Positions 51,043-60,180 of a stretch of DNA of 64,000 nucleotides are shown piece after piece (position 1 is the stretch's first letter; each line of letters starts with the position of its first letter). Source of the DNA: Rubrivivax albus (GTDB lineage: Bacteria; Pseudomonadota; Gammaproteobacteria; Burkholderiales; Burkholderiaceae_C). The translations under genes were made by a program, and so were the position numbers. The stretch spans positions 434,001-498,000 of the forward strand of contig NZ_SACT01000002.1 of NCBI RefSeq assembly GCF_004016515.1, read 5' to 3'. The notes beneath the pieces were generated by a model, which saw nothing but the letters and a program-made list of their open reading frames with translations, had not been told where the DNA came from and ran no database searches.

Positions 51043-54000
51043 TCAAGGGCTCGTGGTGCGCGCCGCGGAGGCGGGGGCGGACGCCGCCTCGGCGCCGGGT
51101 GCATCGGCGTTCTCCACCCGGACCACCTTGGGTTCGCCCCAGGGCCCTGTGACGTGGAACTCGCGGGTGGCGGCAGCGGTGACCGGCTTGTTCAGCAGCA
51201 GCTGCGCGACGAAGGCGCCGATGCCCACGGCCGGGTTCAGCGCCGCCCAGGCCAGGCTGGCGCCGGCGGTGTTCAGTTCGGGCACGGCGACGATGCGCAG
51301 GTCCTGCGTCTCGCGCACGATGTCGGCCTGACCCTCCACCAGCACCGCCGCCTGCACGCCGAGCACGCGCAGGTTGCTGGTGCGCGCCAGACCGTCGGCC
51401 AGCGTGATCTCGCCGTCGATGCGGTCGAAGGCAAAGCCCTGCTGGAACACGTCGCGGAAGTCCAGCAGCAGCCGCCGCGGCAGGGCCTGCAGGCTGAGCA
51501 CGCCGAACAGCCGCGCCACGCCAGGCTCGGCGTCCAGGAAGCGGCCTTCCTTGAGCGCCACCTTGAGCTCGCCGCGCACACGGTCCAGCGCCGGCGCCAG
51601 CGGCGACCCGGGCCAGGACAGCTCGCCTTCGAGCCGCCCCGCCGCCCCCTGCATGGCCTTGCCCGCGCCCAGGCGCTCGAAGAAGGCGCCACCGTCGGTC
51701 AGGTTGATGTCGAAGGCCAGCGAGCTGCGCTGCCCGGCGCGCCACAGGCCGCGGCCCAGCAGCGTGGCCTCGGGCGTGGCCAGGCGCAGGCGGTCGAGCT
51801 GCCACTCGGTGCCGCCACCGTCGCCACGCCGGTTCTCCGCATCCACCTCCAGCCGGCCCAGGGCCTTGCCACGCCACTGCAGCGCATCGACCACCAGGGA
51901 CAACGACGGCACGTTGACCACCGCGGTGCTGGCCGCCGCGTCGGCGCGCGGCAGGCCGGCCTCCGGGGTCTCGCGCTCGGGCAGGCTCAACCGGCTCAGG
52001 CGCGCGCGCACTCGCCCCGGCGCGTCGGGGCCAAGCCCCGGCTCCCACTCGATCCAGCCTTCGCCCTGGTCCGCCCGGCCTTCGGCACGCCAGACGCTGA
52101 CGCGGCCCGCAGCCCGCTGCTGCAGCGTCAGCGCCACCTGCTGCAGGCGGCGGCCGTCCAGGCGCAGCTCCGGCGTGTCCAGCGTCACCTGCAACGGCTG
52201 CCCTTCGCCTGCGGCCATGCCGCCGGGCGGTGCGGCCGCCTGCCAGGCGTCGAGGTCGACCCGCGGCGCGGCCAGGCGCAGGTCGAAACCCGTGGACGGC
52301 AGGCCCGGCGCCGCCGTGCCGACACCGGCGCTGCCGCGCAGCAGCTGCCCGCTGTCGGCCGCGCGTTCCAGCCGCACCTGGGCCCGGCCCTCGACGTCGA
52401 CGCTCAGCAGTTCCACGGCCGGCCGCCCGGCCGGCGACGCCAGCCGGGTCTGCACCCGCAGCGGCCAGGTCGCGGTGGCCGGCTTGGCCAGCGGTGCCGG
52501 CAGGTCCAGCGCCAGACCGGTCAGCGGGCTGGTGACCAGCCATTCCGGCCGGCCCTGGCGCAGGTCCATCTGCACGGTGTAGGCGGCCTGGCCGCGCAGG
52601 CGTGGCCTGGCCGCCGCAGTACTGTCCACGCCAGCCCAGGGCAGCAGGGGCGCCAGTGGCAACAGGGCGCCGGGCCGCAGCAGGGCCTCGGCCGTGGCCT
52701 GGCCCTGGCCGCGGAAGCGCAGACTGCCGTCGGCCTGGGTGCCGCCGTCGAACGCCAGTTCCCCGCCCAGCACCTGCGCCCGCGACGGCTGCACGGTGAA
52801 GCCGCGTTCGGTGAAGTCAACCCGCCCACGCGCCTGGCCGAGCAACGGCGCCTCGGGCAGCAGGCGCAGGTCGTTGCCCGCCAGCTGCAGGCCGCCGCGC
52901 ACCTTGGCGGCCGCCGGGTCGGGCAGCGGGATGGCCAGCGACAGGGTCAGGTCGGCCGCACCCGTGGCCTGGGCCTGGGCCAGGGCACCGCCGGTCCAGC
53001 TGCCCACGGGCGTGGCGTTGACGAAGCGCAGCATGTCCTGCAGCGCACCACGGGCCTGCCCGTCCAGGCGCAGCAGCTGGGTGTGGACCAGGTCCTCGAT
53101 GCCGCCGGCCACCCCCGACAGCGCCACGCCCGCCAGCGTGGCCTGGGCGTCCACGATGCGCATCGCGGCGCGGTCGAACTCCAGGGTGCCGGTCACCCCG
53201 TCCAGCGCCGGCCAGGGCGAGGTCCAGCCCGGCTCGCTGGGCACGAAGGCATAGCGCACGCCCTCGACCTGGGCGCGGATGCGGAAGCGGCCTGGGCTGC
53301 CGTCGATGAACGGGAACTGCCACAGGTCGCCGTCGACCACGAGCTCGCCACCGGTGACGCGGCCGGCGGTGAAGGCGCGCTCGACGTAGCGGCGCGAATG
53401 TTCGGGCACGCCCAGCGGCAGGTAGCGCGCCACCCGCGCGGCGTCGCCGCGCAGCAGCCGTCCCTGCAGCGTCAGTGCGCCGGGCAGGCGCTGCCCGGTG
53501 CCGAAGCCGGTGCCGGGCCCGGTGCGCCAGCGGCCATCGACCGCCAGCGCCAGGTCGGCATTGGCCAGCTGCGCGTCGCGCACCTCCAGCACCACCGCCG
53601 GCGGTGCGCCGTCGGCGCCGGCGACCACCGTCCAGACGAGCTCGGCGCGCGCACTGTCCAGCGCCAGCTCGGGCTGTTCGAAGACGCCGGGCAGGGTCAC
53701 GGCCCCGGCCTCCAGCGCCAGCTGCGCCTGGCCACCCCTTTCGGTGGCTTCCAGCTGCACCGTGGCGCCGCGCAGGCCGGGCCGCCCGGCGGTCTGCGGC
53801 AGGCCATAGGCCGGGGGACCGGCCGGGCCGGCCTGCAGCGCCAGGCCGGCGATGCGGGCCGCGGCGCGGTAGCGCCACGGGGCCTGCGGCGGGCCGCTCC
53901 AGTCTAGCGCCAGCGCACTGACCTCACCCTGCGGGGCCAGGTCGACGAGGGCCCGGTGGGCGGCCGGCGGCAGCGGCAGCCGCGCCGCCAGGCGCGCCAG

Positions 54001-55110
54001 CGGTGCCAGCGACAGGCGGTCAAGCTGCAGTTCGCCGCTGGCCCAGGGTGCGTCGGCGGTGGCCGCCGGGTCGCGCTTGAGGGCCAGTCGCAAGGTGCTC
54101 GAGGCCCAGGCCTGGCCGTCGTCGGTGGTGAAGCCCAGCTGTTCGATGGCCAGCGCCAGCCCGCCGGCGTCCTGCTGCGCCTGCACCCGGCCGCGCAGTT
54201 CGGCCAGCGCCAACGGCGGCAGGTCCGCACCGAGGCGCAGCACGACGGCGCTGAGCGCCAGGTCGGCGGTGGCGGCGGCGGGCCGGCCGTCGGCCCAGTC
54301 GAACCAGCCGCGCAGCGCGCCCCGCCCCTGCTCGAGCGCGAACGGCAGGTCGACGTGCCGGCGCAGCTGCGACACGTCGGCCTCCGGCAGCTCGGCAAAG
54401 AGCGTGCCCTGCCAGCGCGCGAAGTCCGAGGGCCGCGACGCCAGCGGCCGCGTGAAGCTGCCCCGCAGCGCAAAGCGCTGGCCCCAGTCGGCCGGGGGCG
54501 TGGCGTCGATGCGCAACGAATGCTGCCGGCGCCCGTTGCGCAGCACGATGTCCACGTCGGACAGCACCAGCGGTGGCGCGGCGCGCAACTCGTCCGTCCA
54601 GCGCAGCGCACCGGCACGGATCACGAACTCCTGCTGCTGCAGGAACCAGTCCAGCAGCACCGGGTCGCTGCTGCCCGCCGCCGCGGGATCGCCCAGGTCC
54701 AGCCCGGCCACGCGCACCCGGCCATCGGCCGCGCGGCGCACGTCCAGGCCCACACCCTGCAGGTGCAGCTGCGCGAAGCGCGGCTCCAGCGCCCAGATCG
54801 ACTGCGGCGACAACGCCGCCGAGACCTTGCCCAGGCGCAGTGCGACGCGGCCTTCGCGGTCGAGCAGGCGCACATCGTCGACCTCGAAGGCCGGCACCCA
54901 GCCCCCGCTGCGCACGCGGATGGCGCCGATGGACACCGGCACGCCCAGGGCCTGGCCCACGCGCTGCTCGATCTGCGGGCGCCAGCCGTCCAGGCGCGGC
55001 AGAATGCCCCAGTGCAGCGTCAACCACCCGATGAGCGCGACACTCCACGCTGCAAGCAGGACACCGGCGGCCACGCGGGCCGCGGTGCGGAGGAACGGCA
55101 GTGACGACAT
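51043..55110 (-). CDS. yhdP: YhdP-family AsmA-like envelope protein
   Basis: 1355 residues. N-terminal membrane helix (about 11-32), then a DUF3971/AsmA-like body rich in amphipathic beta strands, and a C-terminal region containing ALDRVRGELKVALKEGRFLDAEPGVARLFGVLS, the YhdP/AsmA2 signature. Members form long hydrophobic grooves spanning the periplasm and help move phospholipids to the outer membrane (with TamB and YdbH in E. coli). The length is usual for the family. It is divergent from glnE and is followed by the amidase gene. Confidence 0.93.
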   Translation of the reverse strand: MSSLPFLRTAARVAAGVLLAAWSVALIGWLTLHWGILPRLDGWRPQIEQRVGQALGVPVSIGAIRVRSGGWVPAFEVDDVRLLDREGRVALRLGKVSAALSPQSIWALEPRFAQLHLQGVGLDVRRAADGRVRVAGLDLGDPAAAGSSDPVLLDWFLQQQEFVIRAGALRWTDELRAAPPLVLSDVDIVLRNGRRQHSLRIDATPPADWGQRFALRGSFTRPLASRPSDFARWQGTLFAELPEADVSQLRRHVDLPFALEQGRGALRGWFDWADGRPAAATADLALSAVVLRLGADLPPLALAELRGRVQAQQDAGGLALAIEQLGFTTDDGQAWASSTLRLALKRDPAATADAPWASGELQLDRLSLAPLARLAARLPLPPAAHRALVDLAPQGEVSALALDWSGPPQAPWRYRAAARIAGLALQAGPAGPPAYGLPQTAGRPGLRGATVQLEATERGGQAQLALEAGAVTLPGVFEQPELALDSARAELVWTVVAGADGAPPAVVLEVRDAQLANADLALAVDGRWRTGPGTGFGTGQRLPGALTLQGRLLRGDAARVARYLPLGVPEHSRRYVERAFTAGRVTGGELVVDGDLWQFPFIDGSPGRFRIRAQVEGVRYAFVPSEPGWTSPWPALDGVTGTLEFDRAAMRIVDAQATLAGVALSGVAGGIEDLVHTQLLRLDGQARGALQDMLRFVNATPVGSWTGGALAQAQATGAADLTLSLAIPLPDPAAAKVRGGLQLAGNDLRLLPEAPLLGQARGRVDFTERGFTVQPSRAQVLGGELAFDGGTQADGSLRFRGQGQATAEALLRPGALLPLAPLLPWAGVDSTAAARPRLRGQAAYTVQMDLRQGRPEWLVTSPLTGLALDLPAPLAKPATATWPLRVQTRLASPAGRPAVELLSVDVEGRAQVRLERAADSGQLLRGSAGVGTAAPGLPSTGFDLRLAAPRVDLDAWQAAAPPGGMAAGEGQPLQVTLDTPELRLDGRRLQQVALTLQQRAAGRVSVWRAEGRADQGEGWIEWEPGLGPDAPGRVRARLSRLSLPERETPEAGLPRADAAASTAVVNVPSLSLVVDALQWRGKALGRLEVDAENRRGDGGGTEWQLDRLRLATPEATLLGRGLWRAGQRSSLAFDINLTDGGAFFERLGAGKAMQGAAGRLEGELSWPGSPLAPALDRVRGELKVALKEGRFLDAEPGVARLFGVLSLQALPRRLLLDFRDVFQQGFAFDRIDGEITLADGLARTSNLRVLGVQAAVLVEGQADIVRETQDLRIVAVPELNTAGASLAWAALNPAVGIGAFVAQLLLNKPVTAAATREFHVTGPWGEPKVVRVENADAPGAEAASAPASAARTTSP

Positions 55111-55225
55111 GCGGACGAGGGGGCAGGCGCAGAAGGGCCGGCGGCAACACGCCGGCGGGCCGCCGATGGATCGCCACCGGGCACGCGAACCAATCTAGCA
55201 CAGGGGCTTTGCCCCGCCGTTGCTG

Positions 55226-57967
55226 ATGGCCGCCGCCCTGCCGCCGCGCACCGCGCGCGCCGACCACAGCCGATTCGTGCAGCGCGTGCGCCGCCGCTGG
55301 GGCGATGCCACCACGCTGCTGCCGTCGGGCGCGCCGGACGCCGCCGGCGTCGACGTGCTGGTGCAGCAGCTGCTCGACGGCGGGCGCGACCTGCCGGCAG
55401 CATTGCGCGTGGCCCGCCACCTGGTCATCGAGCGCCTGGCGGTGCTGGACGTGGAGCAGCGCGCGCCGCTGGAGGTGGTGACGCACGCGATGTCGGCGCT
55501 GGCCGAGGCGACGCTGGACCGCGCCCTGGCGCAGGCCCTGGCGGATGCCGACGCCCGCTTCGGCGTGCCGCGCAACGAGGCCGGCGAGCGCATCGACTTC
55601 TGGGTCGTCGGCATGGGCAAGCTCGGTGCGCGCGAGCTCAACGTGTCGTCGGACATCGACCTCATCTACGTCTACGAGGAGGACGGCCAGACCGACGGCC
55701 TCGACGGCCGGCCCGGCACCTCGGCCCACGAGTACTTCGCCTTCGTGGCCAAGCGGCTGTACGCGCTGATCGGGGACACCACCGACGACGGCTTCGTCTT
55801 CCGCGTCGACCTGGCGCTGCGGCCCAACGGCAACTCCGGCCCGCCGGTGGTGAGCCTGGCGATGCTGGAGGAGTACTTCCTGGTCCAGGGCCGCGAGTGG
55901 GAGCGCTTTGCCTGGCTCAAGAGCCGCGTGGTCGCGCCCCGCGCCGCCGTGACCAGCGGCCGCGCGCTGCAGTTGCGCGACCTCGTCACGCCCTTCGTCT
56001 ACCGGCGCTACCTGGACTACGGCATCTTCGAAGGCCTGCGCCAGCTGCACCGCAAGATCCGCGACGAGGCCCAGAAGCGGGCCGCGGGCCGGCCCGAGCG
56101 CGCCAACGACGTCAAGCTCTCGCGCGGCGGCATCCGCGAGATCGAGTTCATCGTGCAGCTGATGCTGGTGGTGCGCGGCGGGCAGTTCCCAGAGATCCGC
56201 ACGCGCTCCACGCTGCGCGGCCTGCGGCGCGTGGTGGCGCAGGGGCTCATGACGGCCGAGACCGCCGCGGCGCTGGCCGACGCCTACGTCTTCCTGCGCC
56301 AGGTGGAGCACCGCATCCAGTACCTGGACGACCAGCAGACGCACCTGCTGCCGCAGGCCGATGCCGACCTGGGCTGGATCGCCGCCAGCCTGGACCTGTC
56401 CTGCAACGCCGACGCCTGCGAACTGCTGGACCGGCTCGGGCAGGTGCGGGAACTGGTCGCCTCGGAGTTCGATGCCCTGCTGCACGACGGGCAGTCACCG
56501 GGGCCTGGCGCCGACAAGGGCTGCAAGCGCTGCGGCCCCGGGCCGGCGCCCGTGGACAGCGACACCCTGCTCGACCGCCTGCCCGAGGCGCTGGCCACGC
56601 GCCTGCGCAGCTGGGTGAAGCAGCCGCGCGTGGCGGCGCTGCGCGACGAGAGCCGGCTGCGCCTGGGCCGGCTGATGCAACGCGCCGGCCGCTGCATGGC
56701 CGACGGTGCCTGCACGCCCGATGCGGCGCTGCGCTTCGTCGACTGGGTCGAGCCGCTGCTGCGCCGCGAGAGCTACCTCGCCCTGCTGGCCGAGCGGCCC
56801 GAGGTGCAGGAGCGCCTGCTCAAGCTGCTGGGCCTGGCGCGCTGGCCCATGCAGTACCTGATGCGCCACCCGGGCGTGGTCGACGAGCTGGCCGACGGCC
56901 GCCTGCTGCACCAGCGCTTCGACCGCGTCGCCTTCGCCGCCGAACTGGAGGACCGCCATGCCGCGCTGTCCCGCGCCGGCGAGGCCGACGAGGAGGCGCT
57001 GCTGGACACGCTGCGCCGCGCCCACCACGCCGAGGTCTTCCGCACCCTGGTGCGCGACCTGGAGGGCGACCTCACGGTGGAGCAGGTGGCCGACGACCTG
57101 TCCGCGCTGGCCGACACGGTGCTCGAGGTCGCGATCCGCTGGGCCTGGGCGCGGCTGAACAAGCGGCACCGCGAGACGCCGCGCTTCGCCGTCATCGCCT
57201 ATGGCAAGCTCGGGGGCAAGGAACTGGGCTACGGCAGCGACCTGGATGTCGTCTTCCTCTACGACGACAGCGACGAGGCCGACGCCGACCAGGCGCAGGA
57301 GGTCTATGCTGCCTTCGTGCGCAAGCTCATCACCTGGCTGACGCTGCGCACCGCCGCCGGCGAGCTGTTCGACATCGACACCGCGCTGCGGCCCAACGGC
57401 AACTCGGGCCTGCTGGTGACGTCGATCGCCGCGTTCCAGCGCTATCAGGCAGGCCGCGGCAGCAACACCGCCTGGACCTGGGAGCACCAGGCCATCACGC
57501 GCGCCCGCTTCGCCGCCGGCGATGCCGGCATCGGCGCCGCCTTCGAGGAGGTGCGTCGCGCCGTGCTGACGGCGCCACGCGACCCCGAGGCGCTGCGCCA
57601 GGAGGTGCAAGCCATGCGCGAGAAGGTGCGCGAGGCGCGCCCGGTGCCGGCCGAGCGCTTCGACGTCAAGCACAGCCCGGGCGGCATGATGGACGTGGAG
57701 TTCGCGGTGCAGGTCCTGGTGCTGGCCCACGCCGCGGCGCACCCGCCCCTGCAGGACAACGCCGGCAACATCGCCCTGCTGCAGCGCGCCGAGGCCGCGG
57801 GCCTGTTGCCCGCCGGCGTGGGCCAGGCTGCGGCCGACGCGTACCGCGAACTGCGCCGCGCCCAGCACGTGGCGCGCCTCGACGAGAAGCCCACGCAGTT
57901 CGAGCCCGCGCGCTTCCAGGTCCAGCACGACGCCGTGCGCGCGCTGTGGCAGGCGGTCTTTGGCTGA
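55226..57967 (+). CDS. glnE: Bifunctional glutamine synthetase adenylyltransferase/deadenylyltransferase
   Basis: 913 residues. Two nucleotidyltransferase domains with metal-binding motifs: GMGKLGARELNVSSDIDLIYVY (deadenylylating half) and AYGKLGGKELGYGSDLDVVFLYD (adenylylating half). A helical linker (about 380-560) lies between them. It controls glutamine synthetase by adding or removing AMP in response to PII and glutamine. The ATG at 55226 is used; a TTG at 55220 is in frame. A small hairpin (GGGGC-TTT-GCCCC, 55203-55215) precedes the start. The rhombosortase gene overlaps its end. Confidence 0.96.
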   Translation: MAAALPPRTARADHSRFVQRVRRRWGDATTLLPSGAPDAAGVDVLVQQLLDGGRDLPAALRVARHLVIERLAVLDVEQRAPLEVVTHAMSALAEATLDRALAQALADADARFGVPRNEAGERIDFWVVGMGKLGARELNVSSDIDLIYVYEEDGQTDGLDGRPGTSAHEYFAFVAKRLYALIGDTTDDGFVFRVDLALRPNGNSGPPVVSLAMLEEYFLVQGREWERFAWLKSRVVAPRAAVTSGRALQLRDLVTPFVYRRYLDYGIFEGLRQLHRKIRDEAQKRAAGRPERANDVKLSRGGIREIEFIVQLMLVVRGGQFPEIRTRSTLRGLRRVVAQGLMTAETAAALADAYVFLRQVEHRIQYLDDQQTHLLPQADADLGWIAASLDLSCNADACELLDRLGQVRELVASEFDALLHDGQSPGPGADKGCKRCGPGPAPVDSDTLLDRLPEALATRLRSWVKQPRVAALRDESRLRLGRLMQRAGRCMADGACTPDAALRFVDWVEPLLRRESYLALLAERPEVQERLLKLLGLARWPMQYLMRHPGVVDELADGRLLHQRFDRVAFAAELEDRHAALSRAGEADEEALLDTLRRAHHAEVFRTLVRDLEGDLTVEQVADDLSALADTVLEVAIRWAWARLNKRHRETPRFAVIAYGKLGGKELGYGSDLDVVFLYDDSDEADADQAQEVYAAFVRKLITWLTLRTAAGELFDIDTALRPNGNSGLLVTSIAAFQRYQAGRGSNTAWTWEHQAITRARFAAGDAGIGAAFEEVRRAVLTAPRDPEALRQEVQAMREKVREARPVPAERFDVKHSPGGMMDVEFAVQVLVLAHAAAHPPLQDNAGNIALLQRAEAAGLLPAGVGQAAADAYRELRRAQHVARLDEKPTQFEPARFQVQHDAVRALWQAVFG

Positions 57968-58559
57968 CCAGGCAGCCGGCCGCCGCGCCTGGTTGAGCCT
58001 GTGCGCGCTGGCCGCGGCCGGCGCTTGCATCGCCTGGCTGGCGCCGGCGATGGCCCTGGACTGGCAGCCGGCGCAGGTCACCGCCGAGCCCTGGCGGCTC
58101 TGGACCGCGGCCTTCGTGCACTGGAGCCCGCTGCACCTGGCCGCCAACCTGGCCGGCTGCGCGGTGCTGGCCGCCCTGGGTGCCGCAGCGGCCCTGCCGT
58201 GGCGGGCCGCGCTGGCCTGGGGGCTGGCCTGGCCGCTGACCCACGCGGCGTTGCTGGCGCAGCCTGCTCTGGCGCACTACGGCGGACTCTCGGGGGTGCT
58301 GCACGCGGGCGTGGCGGTGGTGGCGGTCGCGCTGATCGCGCGGCAAGGGCGCGAACGCGCCATCGGCGCGGCCATCGCCTTCGGCCTGCTGGCCAAGCTG
58401 CTGCTGGAGCGCCCCTGGGCCGGCCCGCTGGCTCACCCCGCCGGCTGGGACATTGCGGTGGCGCCGCTGGCGCACGCCGCGGGCGCCATGGCCGGCACGC
58501 TGTGCGCACTGGTGCTGGGGCTGGGCCGGCGCGTGCCCCCGACAATCGCGCCCCGATGA
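57960..58559 (+). CDS. rrtA: Rhombosortase (rhomboid-type GlyGly-CTERM protease)
   Basis: 199 residues, about six membrane helices. VHWSPLHLAANLAG corresponds to the HxxxN region of the rhomboid family, and GGLSGVLHAG carries the catalytic Ser in GxSG. A second His lies in APLAHAAGAMAG near the C-terminus. The short size and these motifs match rhombosortases, which cleave GlyGly-CTERM tails of exported proteins. The S8 protease at 24676-26646 has such a tail. The gene begins with TTG overlapping glnE by 8 nt and overlaps the EamA gene by 4 nt. The start is uncertain (another TTG at 57993). Confidence 0.85.
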   Translation: MADQAAGRRAWLSLCALAAAGACIAWLAPAMALDWQPAQVTAEPWRLWTAAFVHWSPLHLAANLAGCAVLAALGAAAALPWRAALAWGLAWPLTHAALLAQPALAHYGGLSGVLHAGVAVVAVALIARQGRERAIGAAIAFGLLAKLLLERPWAGPLAHPAGWDIAVAPLAHAAGAMAGTLCALVLGLGRRVPPTIAPR

Positions 58560-59458
58560 CCGACCGCAAACTCACCCTGGACCCCCGTGCCATCGCCCTG
58601 GTGGTGCTGTGCACCGCGCTGTGGGGCGTCAACCAGGTGGCGGCCAAGGTGGCCCTGGCGGAGATCCCGCCGCTGCTGCAGGCCGGCGTGCGCTCGCTGG
58701 GCGCGGCGCTGCTGCTGGTGGCCTTCGCCCAGGCGCGCGGGCTGCCGATGTGGCGGCGCGACGGCACGCTGCGCGCCGGGCTGCTGGCCGGCGGCCTCTT
58801 CGCGGCGGAGTTCGCCTGCATCTTCCTGGGCCTGCAGTACACATCGGCCTCGCGCATGGCGGTGTTCATCTACCTGTCGCCCTTCGTCGTCGCGCTGGGC
58901 ATGCCGTTCATCGCCGCGAACGAACGTCTGGACCGCTGGCAGGCCGCCGGCCTGGTGGCGGCCTTCGGCGGGGTCGTCTGGGCCTTTGCCGGCGGCTTCA
59001 CCGCGCCCACCGCCGGCCCGCAGCAGTGGTGGGGCGATGCGCTGGGCATGGTCGCGGCGCTGCTGTGGGGCCTGACGACGCTGGTGCTGCGCGGCAGTGG
59101 CCTGGCCACGGCGCTGCCGGAGAAGACGCTGCTCTATCAGCTGGCCGTGTCGGGGCTCGCGCTGACCGCGGCCTCGTTTGCCGTCGGCGAACCCTGGCCG
59201 CTGCAGCTGACCGGTGCGTCGCTGTGGCCGCTGGCCTTCCAGACCGTGGTCGTCAGCTTCGCCAGCTACCTGACCTGGTTCTGGCTGCTGCGCCACTACC
59301 CGGCCACGCGGCTGTCGGCCTTCACGCTGCTCACGCCGGTGTTCGGCCTGCTGGCTGGTGTGGCGCTGCTCGGCGAGCCGGTGACGCTGCGGTTGGTGGT
59401 GGCGCTGGCCGCGGTATCGTTGGGGATCGCGCTCGTCAACAAGGTCGGGCGCCGCTGA
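58556..59458 (+). CDS. EamA-family (DMT) transporter
   Basis: 300 residues with ten hydrophobic segments in two EamA repeats (first half starting LVVLCTALWGVNQVAAK; second half GDALGMVAALLWGLTTLVLRG). An inner-membrane exporter or importer of metabolites of the drug/metabolite transporter superfamily; substrate unknown. The ATG overlaps the rhombosortase stop (ATGA), so glnE, rrtA and this gene look like one transcript. Confidence 0.9.
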   Translation: MTDRKLTLDPRAIALVVLCTALWGVNQVAAKVALAEIPPLLQAGVRSLGAALLLVAFAQARGLPMWRRDGTLRAGLLAGGLFAAEFACIFLGLQYTSASRMAVFIYLSPFVVALGMPFIAANERLDRWQAAGLVAAFGGVVWAFAGGFTAPTAGPQQWWGDALGMVAALLWGLTTLVLRGSGLATALPEKTLLYQLAVSGLALTAASFAVGEPWPLQLTGASLWPLAFQTVVVSFASYLTWFWLLRHYPATRLSAFTLLTPVFGLLAGVALLGEPVTLRLVVALAAVSLGIALVNKVGRR

Positions 59459-59485
59459 AGACCTTCGAAGCCTGGAGACGATTCG

Positions 59486-60151
59486 ATGCTGACGCTGTGC
59501 GGTTTCCCGATCTCGAACTACTACAACAAGGTCAAGCTGGTGCTGCTGGAGAAGGGCCTGCCCTTCGAGGAACAGCTGGTGATGGTGCGCAGCACCGACG
59601 AGGCGGTGCTGGCCTGCTCGCCGCTGGGCAAGATCCCGTTCCTGCGCACGCCGCAGGGCGCGCTGTGCGAGAGCCAGGTCATCGTCGACTGGCTGGAGGC
59701 CGCCTACCCGGAACCGGCCCTGGTGCCCAGCGACCCGTTCGAGGCCGCCAAGGTGCGCGAGCTGGCCACCTTCGTCGACCTGCACCTGGAACTCGTCGCC
59801 CGCGACCTCTACCCGCAGGCCTTCTTCGGCGGCACGGTGGACGAGGCCACACAGGCCCGCGTGCGCAAGCTGCTGGCACGCCACATCGGCGGCTTCCAGC
59901 GCCTGGCAAAGTTCGCGCCCTACGTGGCCGGCGAGCGCTTCACGCTGGCCGATGCCTCCGCCTTCGTCAGCCTGCCGCTGGTGGCACTGGCCACCAAACT
60001 GGTGCTCGGCGAGGACATGCTCGCCGCCGCCGGCGTGGACTGGAAGGGCTACGTGAAGCTGGTGGGCGACCGCCCGAGCGCGCAGCGCGTGGTGGCCGAC
60101 CGCAAGGCCGCCGAAGCGGCAATGGCGGCCAAGGCGCAGGCCAAGGGCTGA
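59486..60151 (+). CDS. Glutathione S-transferase family protein
   Basis: 221 residues. Thioredoxin-like N-terminal half (LTLCGFPISNYYNKVKLVLLEKG, with cis-Pro in LGKIPFLRT and ESQVIVDWLEAAYPE), then an all-helical half. The motif after the first strand is not the SSCSxRV stretch of zeta-class maleylacetoacetate isomerase, so it is not the missing enzyme of the homogentisate pathway. Ribosome site TGGAGA precedes the ATG. It is convergent with the MerR regulator; the terminator is shared. Confidence 0.88.
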   Translation: MLTLCGFPISNYYNKVKLVLLEKGLPFEEQLVMVRSTDEAVLACSPLGKIPFLRTPQGALCESQVIVDWLEAAYPEPALVPSDPFEAAKVRELATFVDLHLELVARDLYPQAFFGGTVDEATQARVRKLLARHIGGFQRLAKFAPYVAGERFTLADASAFVSLPLVALATKLVLGEDMLAAAGVDWKGYVKLVGDRPSAQRVVADRKAAEAAMAAKAQAKG

Positions 60152-60156
60152 GCGGG

Positions 60157-60180
60157 CTGACGGCCGCGCACGGCCGTCAG
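60157..60180. terminator. Shared terminator hairpin
   Basis: CTGACGGCCG, loop CGCA, CGGCCGTCAG: a 10-bp stem just after the GST stop and overlapping the stop codon of the opposing MerR gene (TCA at 60177-60179 on the plus strand). Confidence 0.75.

Noticed and set aside
51043..55110. Long open frames on the plus strand opposite yhdP (over 1000 codons)
   Set aside because: They are GC-driven antisense shadows rich in Arg/Gln/Ala; the minus strand encodes a coherent 1355-residue YhdP protein.
59486..60151. GST as the missing maleylacetoacetate isomerase of the homogentisate pathway
   Set aside because: The zeta-class SSCSxRV motif is absent and the gene is 47 kb from the operon, convergent with the MerR regulator.
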